Below are positions 34,765-45,927 of a stretch of DNA of 64,000 bases, piece after piece. The stretch lies in contig CP137679.1 in the NCBI GenBank assembly GCA_037976565.1, positions 31,749,764 to 31,813,763 of the forward strand, given 5' to 3'. Under the pieces are notes generated by a model that ran no database searches, was not told the DNA's origin, and saw nothing but the letters and a program-made list of their open reading frames with translations. Position numbers and translations under genes: made by a program. Origin of the DNA: Mesocentrotus franciscanus (lineage: Eukaryota; Echinodermata; Echinoidea; Camarodonta; Strongylocentrotidae). How positions within the stretch are numbered: position 1 is the first letter of the stretch; each line of letters begins with the position of its first letter.

Positions 34765-34770
34765 AATAAA
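34765..34770 (+). terminator. poly(A) signal of GPCR 2
   Basis: AATAAA in the conserved context 'gtgaacaataaatctttgtg', 255 bp after the stop codon. Confidence 0.55.
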
Positions 34771-34854
34771 TCTTTGTGAAATATTTACATGTACATCTTG
34801 TCGGCTTACTGCAAACAAGGACACGTCATGTACTGTCAATGACAGTAATAAACT

Positions 34855-34979
34855 TTGGCTTATTCCGAAAGGCGGGTAGCGTCGCGTTAAATTGAACGCG
34901 ACCATTCGTCCAAAGCCCCCCCCCCGGTTTTGCCGAAAGGGTGCGTTAAGAACGGAGTACCGCCTTAACGCACCCTTGT
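34855..34979. other. hairpin-rich breakpoint insert
   Basis: Sequence absent from the other units, between the 3' flank of GPCR 2 and a truncated receptor. It contains two inverted repeats: GTCGCGTT/AACGCGAC near 34877-34901, and a perfect 14-bp stem AAGGGTGCGTTAAG/CTTAACGCACCCTT at about 34937-34977. A C-homopolymer lies between them. It is probably a transposon remnant or a fold-back scar at the rearrangement junction. Confidence 0.6.
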
Positions 34980-35516
34980 CGGGATTAATGTCCTAGGCAT
35001 TCCTCCACTCATTAGAGAAGTTGTGTTCTGGTCTAATACCACCAAAAAAAAATATCGGATTTAGCTTTAACTGTACTTCTGGTTGCACCGATCTTGCTGG
35101 GGTTTTCTGTTATTTTGATAACAAGTAGTGGAATTGTCTACAAGTCCAGACAACAGGCGACAGAAATTGCACAAATGCGTTGCATTTTTCTTCAACAGCG
35201 TGCACAGCCCGAAGTGAACAACCCTCCAGGAAATCATCGCGCCGTTACTCCAAGAGGACTGAAGGGTCTCAAAACTGTTGGAGTTATTACCATCTCGTAC
35301 TGTTTCATACGGTTGCCTCACTTGATCTTTGTCTCAACCATAGGTGGACTCTATCGCTCCGACTGATTTAAAATAGTAGTTTTGTCTCTCCAGTTCTGTA
35401 ATTCCATTTGGAATCCTTTGATTCTCTCTATTGCTTACAAACCATTCCGAATCGCATCTAAAAATATTATCTTGAAGATGAAAGCGTCATGCTGTGGTAG
35501 TAATATTATTCACTGA
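34980..35516 (+). pseudogene. 5'-truncated GPCR pseudogene
   Basis: Starts abruptly in TM4 ('gggattaatgtcctaggca') and continues to the usual end. It has small deletions near 35020-35060, including an A9 tract where intact copies read 'ccgcaaaataacata'. A Trp codon at the start of extracellular loop 3 is TGA (35364-35366), where the paralogs read TGG. Downstream codons including NPLIL and the Cys-Cys end remain recognisable. Its own AATAAA is kept at 35724-35729. Confidence 0.9.
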
Positions 35517-36935
35517 TTGTGCACGATGTATCTATTCGTATTAAAAAGAAATTCAACTATGCCAACTTTGATTAAGCCATGAGTCGAGTGATAACTTAGC
35601 CCTGCCCAAAGTGGCGTAGCTTTGGTTTGTCAAGTTCAAATTAGATTCTCTGCGGGGGCACACAACTTGTGTGTGTGTGTGTGTTTGCGTGGGGATACGA
35701 AGAAGCGTAGCAACTGAGTGAACAATAAATCTTTGTGAAATATTTACATGTACTTCTCGTCGGCTAACTGCAAACAAGGACATGCCGTGTACTGCCAATG
35801 ACAGTAATAAACTTTTAGCGGTGAGGCAACCCTTTTGCAGCAGTAAGCGACTCTGTAATGAATCGGTTTAATTAGCCGATCATGATCATGTATGATTACA
35901 AATATGTTTACACGTATATGTGGTAAATATCATGCAACCCTGCTATCATTTTGTCGTTATAGATAACTGGACGTGGTACAATTGCATTTCTCTTATTATG
36001 TTGTATTATGTTTATGTCACTCTGTCAGATGATGTTATATTTTCTAAACCCTCTTTGATGTAATTTATTTGTGTTTTTTTTAAAATTGTATTCCGCTTTT
36101 CTTCAAAAACAACAAAAATTATCTCAACATCGCTTCAAGCTACGTATTCATTTTATGTGCATACAGTTTGAAAATGTTACCCTTCGCCTGTAAACCAAAC
36201 CCATCTAAAGATTTTAGTTATGTAGTAACAGGAGTAACAGGAGTAGAAATTAACATTTAGATGGGCTATTTTAGGGATCATTTTATCTTGGAATGGAAAT
36301 TGAACCTCGAAATGCTGGGATCCGCTCTCAAAACGTTTTTCAAGCGACTTTTTTTCGAGTGGATTCAACTACAAAACGATCTGATCCCTAATATAACTCT
36401 TAAAGAGTGAATTTCCTCTCCTCCGAATTAAGAGACTAAGCTCCCAGTTGTCAGTAAATAAATAATATAGTTTTACTACCAGTTTTGTAAGATTAATTAA
36501 GTTCCTAAATTCGTAAAATAATTTGTAACAAGGTTTGTACCTGTCATGTTATCAGAACATGCTGACTCAACTAATAAATCATTCCTGTCAAATCGAATCC
36601 TCGTTTTTGTCCTCACCGCATGCATTTGTGTCTTCTTCTGACATAAGCCGTTTCATTTTGCTTCACTCTTCAGAAAAAACATTTGATATGTCGTTTATAA
36701 GGACACCTTTAAGACATCGAAAATGAAATCTCTATATACTTACGTCACATTTAATTGAGGTGTTTCGTCGCTCCGTTATTCCGTCAAACGTTAATAATGG
36801 CCGGAGTCAATATTATTTGGATCGATGTCAAATGCATTCTCTTTCATTTTGTCAAAATGTAAGCTGATTGGCGGTGATATTAAGATTTAATGGATTGATG
36901 ATTATAGAGTGACAACTTGCTTTTGTAAGCCAAGT

Positions 36936-36944
36936 TATATAAAT
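36936..36944 (+). promoter_or_regulatory. orphan TATA box in a duplicated upstream cassette
   Basis: A second copy of the promoter cassette that is not followed by a receptor. Net of the hAT insertion it lies about 724 bp before the TATA box of GPCR 3. Confidence 0.5.
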
Positions 36945-37284
36945 GAACGTTCGAACTAACAACCATAACAGACGGCGGTTCGATATATTTCACTGCGCCT
37001 GTAAACGACAATTGCGGCTCAATAAAGGTGTTTAGAAAGCCTACTTCGTGATGAACTAAATGTTCTTTCGATTCTTTGGGGGCATCGCTTGATTTCTAAC
37101 GATATAGGGCTGACATTCACACATTTCCACCTTTCGCATCCACCAGAGACGCTGGTTGGACAGTATTCTTGCTGTGTCTTAATCGACAATTACGTCTAAA
37201 TAAAAGTGTTTGGAATGCCAACTTTTTGTGATTAGCTTTGAGACTATAAACTCCATGTTCATCTTATGGGTTTTGTATTAACAG

Positions 37285-39538
37285 CAGGGGTGTCGATCAC
37301 GGGGGTGGGGATATACCCCCAATGTTTCAGGTGGGGATGGCCTGTACAATCATCCCCAAATAATTCACCTTCAAAAAAAAATGAAGAGAAAAATTAATGA
37401 TGAGAGCCCGATGAGAGTAGTTAATGGTTATTACTCGCAAGATGACCATCAATATACACATTTTGCTATCTCATTTTCATAATACATACATATATAAATA
37501 GAACACGAAGTAATTGAGACAACCGTATATGAGACAAGAATAAATTGAATTCTCGCTCATACGGCTTCATCAGGAATTGATGAATTTATTCAATTTATTC
37601 AATCAACAGCATCATAGAAATGCAGTGCGCCAAATGCAAAGCCGCAGCGTTAAAAGCAACGAGCTAAATGTTAAGCGCGAAGCGCAAAAGTGCAAAAAAG
37701 AAGTAGAGAGTGGGAGAGTTATAAGATAGTTCACTAGTTGTTATGTTGTTTCCGTTCACCCTTTTTAAAATTCACGTCATTGTATCTTTATTTTTTTATT
37801 CACTCATTTTATTTCCTGATATTTCCTAAAACATTTTTCAAAACGCGCTAGGAGTTACAGTCGTGTATTTGTTTAACTCTTTTAATTTGGGCATTATTGC
37901 CAAGAAAAATTATCAACCAATTCCTCAATATAAAGAACTCTTAAAGGTAAAGGAAAGCATCTGAGCAAGAATATCACATGACTTTTGGCCAGTTCAATCT
38001 GAAGTGATTTTTAAAGCTATGACTATGTGGGGTTGATGATGCGTTTTTTCATAATGCAAGTAAAGTAATAAAATATTGTATCATTGAAGAGAAAGACGGT
38101 TTTGTCCAAATGGCAGCATGTAGGAGACGAAACTTTCATTTTGTTCCCTGATTCATACTCAGTATCTATTTTGTTTTATTGATTTCATCCATTTCTTTGT
38201 TTATTTATATCTCTACATGTAAAACATTTGAAGAGCTATTTTCCGAAAGGAGCAAAATCTTTTGATAGCAAATGGAGATGATATACATTTTCCTCTATTT
38301 ACCTTGAACAAAATTATTAACCTAAATTACGAGAGAAATTATGAACACATGCATCTTTTAATAACAATTTTCCATGGACACCTGAACAAAATCGGGTAAA
38401 CAAAGAGTTCTTTCCTAAGTTACACACATGGATCTAGTGCCTCTTGAAAATAAGCTCTTTGTATGTACATAAACAAGCAATACAACAGAATACTCCAGTT
38501 CGATATTTTGGAGAAAGATTATTATGTCACAACTTATTTTTGTTTTATTGAAAAGCTGATGTAGGCCTATGTATTGTATTCAAACGTAACAGGCATAAGA
38601 TAGTTAAGGTGTTTTTGAAGGTTAGAATGTTATTAAGTTTGAAGTTTTGTTTATAACACCCTTCCAATAATAATGCACCTTCTAAGACTGGTTATAGTTT
38701 TTGAGAAAAAAATAGTGCTCTGGTCAGGGCCTTAGGGAATATTATGCTTATATTTTAGAGCGTATCTGGTATGATAAGTATATCTGGGTGAAGAAGGAGA
38801 TAATGGAAGTTTGTTGTTTGGTAGTTGGAACGTAAGTTTTATATTATGTTTTTAAGAAACAGACAGTTTGTATGAGATCAGGAGTGGAAATTTTCTGTCA
38901 TTTTGAGAACCAAATTTTGCATCAGTGATATTCTGTTTCATTGAATTGAGTTTCCCGCAGAGAGGATTCAGTTGGTTTAATTAAAGAAGGAAGAGAGTCA
39001 AATGAAGAACCAAAAGCAATATGTTTTTCATTTACTAATGAGAACTATGTTTTTGAGATCTCCTTACACAGAATATTGGAATGGGTTTTTCACGATGAAT
39101 GTTGTTTGGAGACATCAATATTCATAAAATGTATGTTTCTATCACCAGGAAATAAAGAATTTTCTGTCTACATGAACCTTTCCTGGTTGCTTATTAATGC
39201 ATTTGCCCACTGGTAACATAATACTTTCACAAGTTGATATCCCTCACCATTGGATTTTTTTGGTAATGTCTAAATTTCGTTTAAAAATAGATGATATCAG
39301 TCTGGTAGGCCTACACTGCAGGCAAGAGTCAGGACTAACATTTAGCATGTTATTCATTTTATTACCACTCTTATATTCTCTGAAATGTTATCTTTATTGA
39401 GGGTGACTTGAAAAAGTTAATAACTTGAAGGGAGGGTGCAACCTGCCACACGCTTCTACCTCTTGGTTGCTTTGATCCATTGCCGTAAATATTTTGGCAC
39501 CTATCACCCCCAACCACGGATACAAATCGACACCCCTG
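37285..39538. mobile_element. non-autonomous hAT-like transposon
   Basis: 2254 bp with 13-bp terminal inverted repeats CAGGGGTGTCGAT and an exact 8-bp target duplication ATTAACAG (37277-37284, 39539-39546). The near-identical paralogous segment at 44917-44924 is the empty site. The 8-bp duplication and CAGGGG termini indicate the hAT superfamily. No long transposase frame is seen in its AT-rich interior. Confidence 0.9.
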
Positions 39539-39921
39539 ATTAACAGCCATAATAGATGACGGATAGTCAAGTTTCTCGCTCCGTCTTATAGGGCAATTAT
39601 TTCTAAAAACTGATGTATTCGTGTTAGTTTGGAAAATATGAGGTTATTATCTGTGTTTGGAGTATAACATCAGGGTCAACGAGTTGTCCATCACATGTTG
39701 GTGTAGCTGTGTGGGCTTACAAGTGCTTACTTCACTTTTAATTAAGGCGCTTCGCCGCTACGTTATTCCGTCAACATTAATAATGGCCGGAGTCAATATC
39801 ATTTTTAACCATGTCAAATGCATTCTCTTTCATTTTGTCAAAATGTAAGCTGGTTGGCGGTGATATTAAGATTTAATGGATTGATTATTACAGAGTGACA
39901 ACTTGCTTTTGTAAGCCAAGT

Positions 39922-39930
39922 TATATAAAT
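39922..39930 (+). promoter_or_regulatory. TATA box of GPCR 3
   Basis: TATATAAAT in the conserved upstream cassette, 625 bp before the receptor ATG. Confidence 0.6.
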
Positions 39931-40546
39931 GAACGTTCGAACTAACAACCATAACAGACGGCGGTTCGATATATTTCACTGTGCCTCTAATCGACAATCA
40001 CAGCTCAATAAAGGTGTTTAGAAAACCTACTTCGTGATTAACTAAATGTTCTTTCGATTCTTTGCGGGCATCGCATGACTTTCAACGATATAGAGCACAT
40101 ATTCACATTCCCACCTTTCGCATGCATCAGAGACGCTGGTTGGACAGTAATCTTGCTGCGTCTGAATCGACAATTACGGCTAAATAAAAGTGTTTTGAAC
40201 GCCATAATTTTTGTGATCAACTTCGTGCCTATAAACTCGATGTTCACTCCATGGGTTTCGTATCAACATCTATAATAGATGGCGGATGGACATGTTTCTC
40301 GCTTCGCTTCATCTTAAATGGCAACTACTGGTAAAAAAACGTTTATAATGCCAAACTTTATGATTGATTTTATGACTAATTAGATGCTCTCTTCTCTGTT
40401 AAGTATTAACATCCATAATATATAATAACTTCGACAACTATTTTGCTTCCTCTTAATTGAAAATTCCGGCTCAAAGTGTTTGGATGACTCCTTTGTGACG
40501 AACTTAATATTTTCTCGCTTCTCTGCGTGTATCCCAAATTTGAACA

Positions 40547-41581
40547 ATGGCCGACACATTTTCAACCGACACTTCACTAGACTTTCTAGGGATCTTCACG
40601 TCATCCTCTTTCATAGAAAACAGTCATGATAATATTAAGAAACTTGTCGATGTGCCCATAACGTTATTTATATCACTTCTCTCCGTCGGATTATCCTTCC
40701 TGACGAACACCTTCACAATATACACATTGCACACGATGGATAGCCTACATGAGACTGAGAGTCTTTTGTACAAAGCACTTGCCTTCAATGATATCTTCAT
40801 TGTCCTCTGCGAAGTGGCCGTTGTTGTCATTGTGTCGCTAGAGATTCACATTCACAGAGGCTGTTTTCAGGTATTTCTGTCGTATCAGTTCGTAGCCCAT
40901 GTTTCGGTAATAATTATCGTCCTGATAAACGTCAATCGTTTCATAATGATCGTGCGACCCCTTCACCATCAGAGGTTGGTGACGCCGAAGAGACTCTACT
41001 GCGTCTTGTTGGTTGGCATGTTGAGTACGTTTGGCTTACTTGTCGTGATTAATATCCTGGGCAGTACTTCACTCATTAGAGAAGTTGTCTGTCCTGGTCT
41101 AACACCGCAAAATAACATATCTGATTTAGCTTTAACTTTACTTCTAGTTGCACCGATCCTGCTGGGATTTGCTGTTATTTTGATAACGAGTAGTGGAATT
41201 TTCTACAAGTCCAGACAACAGGCGACAAAGATTGCACAAATGCGTCGCATTATTCTTCAACAGCGTGCACAGCCTGAAGTGAACAACCCTCCAGGAAATC
41301 ATCGCGCCGTTCCTGCAAGAGGACTGAAGGGTCTCAAAACCGTTGGCGTTATTACCGTCTCGTATTGGTTTATATGGTTGCCTTACTTGATCTATGTCTC
41401 AACCATTGGTGGACTCTATCGCTCCGAATGGTTTGAAATAGTAATTATTTCTCTCCAGTTCTGTAATTCCATTTGGAATCCTTTGATTCTCTCTATTGCT
41501 TACAAACCATTCCGAATCGCATCTAAAAATATCATCTTGAAGATGAAAGCGTCATGCTGTGGTAGTAATATTATTCACTGA
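40547..41581 (+). CDS. rhodopsin-class GPCR 3, intronless
   Basis: 344 residues with the same seven-helix plan and the NRF, IWLP, NPLIL and Cys-Cys signatures. The TM2 to TM3 region differs sharply from GPCRs 1 and 2: CEVAVVVIVSLEIHIHRGCFQ, with two extra residues in extracellular loop 1, and YQFVAHVSV in TM3. The N-terminus and C-terminal half match GPCR 2. The helix 2/loop 1/helix 3 region forms part of the ligand pocket in class A receptors, so copies 3 and 4 may recognise a different ligand from 1 and 2 (inference). Confidence 0.9.
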   Translation: MADTFSTDTSLDFLGIFTSSSFIENSHDNIKKLVDVPITLFISLLSVGLSFLTNTFTIYTLHTMDSLHETESLLYKALAFNDIFIVLCEVAVVVIVSLEIHIHRGCFQVFLSYQFVAHVSVIIIVLINVNRFIMIVRPLHHQRLVTPKRLYCVLLVGMLSTFGLLVVINILGSTSLIREVVCPGLTPQNNISDLALTLLLVAPILLGFAVILITSSGIFYKSRQQATKIAQMRRIILQQRAQPEVNNPPGNHRAVPARGLKGLKTVGVITVSYWFIWLPYLIYVSTIGGLYRSEWFEIVIISLQFCNSIWNPLILSIAYKPFRIASKNIILKMKASCCGSNIIH

Positions 41582-41805
41582 TTGTGCACGATGTATCTAT
41601 TCGTATTAAAAAGAAATTCAACTATGCCAACTATTATTAAGCCATGAGTCGAGTGATAACTTAGCCCTGCCCAAAGTGGCGTAGCTTTGGCTTGTCAAGT
41701 TCAAATTAGATTCTCTGCGGGGGGCACACAACTTGTGTGTGTGTGTTTGTGTGTGTGTATGTGTGTTTGCGTGGGGATACGAAGAAGCGTAGCAACTGAG
41801 TGAAC

Positions 41806-41811
41806 AATAAA
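41806..41811 (+). terminator. poly(A) signal of GPCR 3
   Basis: AATAAA in the conserved context, 225 bp after the stop codon. Confidence 0.55.
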
Positions 41812-42534
41812 TCTTTGTGAAATATTTACATGTACTTCTCGTCGGCTTACTGCAAACAAGGACATGCCGTGTACTGCCAATGACAGTAATAAACTTTTAG
41901 CGGTGAGGCAACCCTTTGCAGTAGTAAGCGACTCTGTAATAAATCGGTTTGATTAGCCGATCATGATCATGTATGATTACAAATATGTTTACACGTATAT
42001 GTGGTAAATATCATGCAACCCTGCTATCATTTTGTCGTTATAGATAACTGGACGTGGTACAATTGCATCTCTCTCATTATATTTTAATATGTTAACATGT
42101 ATGTCACTCTGTCAGATGATGTTATATTTTCCAAACCCTCCTCGATGTACTTTACTTGTGTTGGTTTATTGTATTGTGCCTTTCTTCAACAACAAAAACA
42201 AAAATGATCTCAACATCGCTTCAAGTTACTTATTTATTTTGTGTGCATGCAGGTTGAAAACGTTACCCTTCGCCTATTAACCTAACCTAAAAGACTCTAG
42301 TAATGTACAGGAGTAGAAATTAACCCTTAAATGAGCCATTTTAGGGATCACTTCATCTTGGAAAGGAAATCCATGCTCTAAATACTGGGATCCGCTCTCA
42401 AAAAGTTGTTCAAGGGACTATTTTCGAGTGGATTCGACTCCAAAATGAACTGATCCCTAATATAACTCTTAAAGAGTGAATTTCCTCTCCTCCGAATTAA
42501 GAGACTAAGCTCCCAGTTGTCAGACGTGCGACGT

Positions 42535-43118
42535 CTTGTTGGTTGGCATGTCGAGTACGTTTGGCTTACTTGTCGTGATTGAAATCCTGGGCAGTTCTTC
42601 ACTCATTACTTAGAGAAGCTGTCTGTCCTGGTCTAAAACCGCAAAATAATATTATATCTGATTTAGCTTTAACTTTACTTCTGGTTGCACCGATCTTGCT
42701 GGGGTTTTCTGTTATTTTGATAACGAGTAGTGGAATATTTTACAAGTCCCGACAACAGGCGACAAAGATCGCACAATTGCGTCGCATTATTATTCAACAA
42801 CGTGCACAGCCCGAAGTGAACAACCCTTCAGGAAATCATGGAGCCGTTACTGCAAGTGGACTGAAGGGTCTCAAAACCGTTGGTGTTATTACCATCTCGT
42901 ACTGGTTCATATGGTTGCCTTTCTTGATCTTTGTCTCAACCATTGGTGGACTCTATCGCTCCGAATGGTTTAAAATAGTAGTTTGGTCTCTCCTGTTCTG
43001 TAATACCATTTGGAATCCTTTGATTCTCTCTATTGCTAACAAACCATTCCGAATCGCATCTAAACAAATGATTTTGAAGATGAAAGCGTCATGCTGTGGA
43101 AGTAATATTATTCACTGA
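42535..43118 (+). pseudogene. 5'-truncated GPCR pseudogene with frameshift
   Basis: Homology starts at 'cgtcttgttggttggcatg' in TM4, joined directly to 3'-flank sequence ending 'agctcccagttgtcag'. A 4-bp insertion ('cattacttagag' where intact copies read 'cattagag') shifts the frame, so the upstream frame meets TAG. From 'REAVCPGLKPQNN' on, the frame is intact to the normal stop. The C-terminal part (VVWSLLFCNTIWNPLIL, KQMILK) is the closest match to GPCR 4. AATAAA is kept at 43368-43373. Confidence 0.88.
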
Positions 43119-44585
43119 TTGCGCACGATGTATCTATCTATTCGTATTATAAAGTAATGAAGCTATACCTACTTTGATAATGCCATGGGTCGAGTGATAA
43201 CTTAGTCCTGCTCAAAGTGGCGTAGCTTGGGTTTTCCCAGTGAAATCAGATTCTCTGCGGGGGGGGCACAAATTGTGTGTGTGTTTGTGTGTTTGTGCGC
43301 GCGTGGGGAGATGAAGCTTATGTGCTTCTACAATTTGTATGCAAGGGAGCGTAGCGACTGAGTGAACAATAAATCTTTGTGAAATATTTTCATGTACTTC
43401 TCGTCGGCTTACTGCAAACAAGGACACACCATATACTGTCAATGATAGTACATGTAATAGACTGTTAGCAGTGAGGCAACCCTTTTGCAGCAATAAGCGA
43501 CTCTGTATTAAATCGGTTTGATTAGCCGATCATGATCATGTAAGGTTACAAAAATCTTTCACACGTATATGTGGTAAATATAAGGCAACCCTGCTATCAT
43601 TTTGTCGTTATAGATAACTGGACGTGGTACAATTGCATCTCTGTTATTATGTTGTATTATGTTTATGTCACTCTGTCAGATGATGTTATATTTTCTAAAC
43701 CCTCTTTGATGTAATTTATTTGTGTTTTTTTTAAAATTGTATTCCGCTTTTCTTCAAAAACAACAAAAATTATCTCAACATCGCTTCAAGCTACGTATTC
43801 ATTTTATGTGCATACAGTTTGAAAATGTTACCCTTCGCCTGTAAACCAAACCCATCTAAAGATTTTAGTAATGTAGTAACAGGAGTAACAGGAGTAGAAA
43901 TTAACATTTAGATGGGCTATTTTAGGGATCATTTTATCTTGGAATGGAAATTGAACCTCAAAATGCTGGGATCCGCTCTCAAAACGTTTTTCAAGCGACT
44001 TTTTTTCGAGTGGATTCAACTACAAAACGATCTGATCCCTAATATAACTCTTAAAGAGTGAATTTCCTCTCCTCCGAATTAAGAGACTAAGCTCCCAGTT
44101 GTCAGTAAATAAATAATATAGTTTTACTACCAGTTTTGTAAAATTAATTAAGTTCCTAAATTCGTAAAATAATTTGTAACGAGGTTTGTACCTGTCATGT
44201 TATCAGAACATGCTGACTCAACTAATAAATCATTCCTGTCAAATCGAATCCTCGTTTTTGTCCTCACCGCATGCATTTGTGTCTTCTTCTGACATAAGCC
44301 GTTTCATTTTGCTTCACTCTTCAGAAAAACATTTGATATGTCGTTTATAAGGACACCTTTAAGACATCGAAAATGAAATCTCCATATACTTACGTCACAT
44401 TTAATTGAGGTGTTTCGTCGCTCCGTTATTCCGTCAAACGTTAATAATGGCCCGAGTCAATATCATTTGGATCGATGTCAAATGCATTCTCTTTCATTTT
44501 GTCAAAATGTAAGCTGAATGGCGGTGATATTAAGATTTAATGGATTGATGATTATAGAGAGACAACTTGCTTTTGTAAGCCAAGT

Positions 44586-44594
44586 TATATAAAT
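44586..44594 (+). promoter_or_regulatory. orphan TATA box in a duplicated upstream cassette
   Basis: Same arrangement as 36936: a cassette copy with no receptor, 715 bp before the TATA box of GPCR 4. Confidence 0.5.
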
Positions 44595-45300
44595 GAACGT
44601 TCGAACTAACAACCATAACAGACGGCGGTTCGATATATTTCAAACGACAATTGCGGCTCAATAAAGGTGTTTAGAAAGCCTACTTCGTGATTAACTAAAT
44701 GTTCTTTCGATTCTTTGTGGGCATCACTTGATTTCTAACGATATAGGGCTGACATTCACACATTTCCACCTTTCGAATGCACCAGAGACGCTGGTTGGAC
44801 AGTATTCTTGCTGTGTCTTAATCGACAATTACGTCTAAATAAAAGTGTTTGGAATGCCAACTTTTTTTTGATTAGCTTTGAGACTATAAACTCCATGTTC
44901 ATCCCATGGGTTTTGTATTAACAGCCATAATAGATGACGGATAGTCAAGTTTCTCGCTCCGTGTTATAGGGCAATTATTTCTAAAAACTGATGTATTCGT
45001 GTTAGTTTGGAAAATATGAGGTTATTATCTGTTGTCTGGAGTATAACATCAGGGTCAACGAGTTGTCCATCACATGTTGGTGTAGCTGTGTGGGCTTACA
45101 AGTGCTTACTTCACTTTTAATTAAGGCGCTTCGCCGCTTCGTTATTCCGTCAACATTAATAATGGCCGGAGTCAATATCATTTTTAACTATGTCAAATGC
45201 ATTCTCTTTCATTTTGTCAAAATGTAAGCTGAATGGCGGTGATATTAAGATTTAATGGATTGATGATTATAGAGTGACAACTTTCTTTTGTAAGCCAAGT

Positions 45301-45309
45301 TATATAAAT
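45301..45309 (+). promoter_or_regulatory. TATA box of GPCR 4
   Basis: TATATAAAT in the conserved cassette, 627 bp before the receptor ATG. Confidence 0.6.
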
Positions 45310-45927
45310 GAACGTTCGAACTAACAACCATGACAGACGGCGGTTCGATATATTTCACTGCGCCTCTAATCGACAATCACAGCTTAATAAAGGTGTTTAG
45401 AAAGCCAACTTGATGAGGAACTAAATGTTCTTTCGATTCTTTGCGGGCATCGCATGATTTTTAACGATATAGAGCACATATTCACATATTCCCACCTTTC
45501 GCATGCATCAGAGACGCTGGTTGGACAGTAATCTTGCTGCGTCTGAATCGACAATTACGGCTAAATAAAAGTGTTTTGAACGCCATAATTTTTGTGATCA
45601 ACTTCGTGCTTATAAACTCGATGTTCACTCCATGGGTTTCGTATCAACATCTATAATAGATGGCGGATGGACATGTTTCTCGCTTCGCTTCATCTTAAAT
45701 GGCAACTACTGGTAAAAAAACGTTTATAATGCCAAACTTTATGATTGATTTTATGACTAATTAGATGCTCTCTTCTCTGTTAAGTATTAACATCCATAAT
45801 ATATAATAACTTCGACAACTATTTTGCTTCCTCTTAATTGAAAATTCCGGCTCAAAGTGTTTGGATGACTCTTTTGTGACGAACTTAATATTTTCTCGCT
45901 TCTCTGCGTGTATCCCAAATTTGAACA

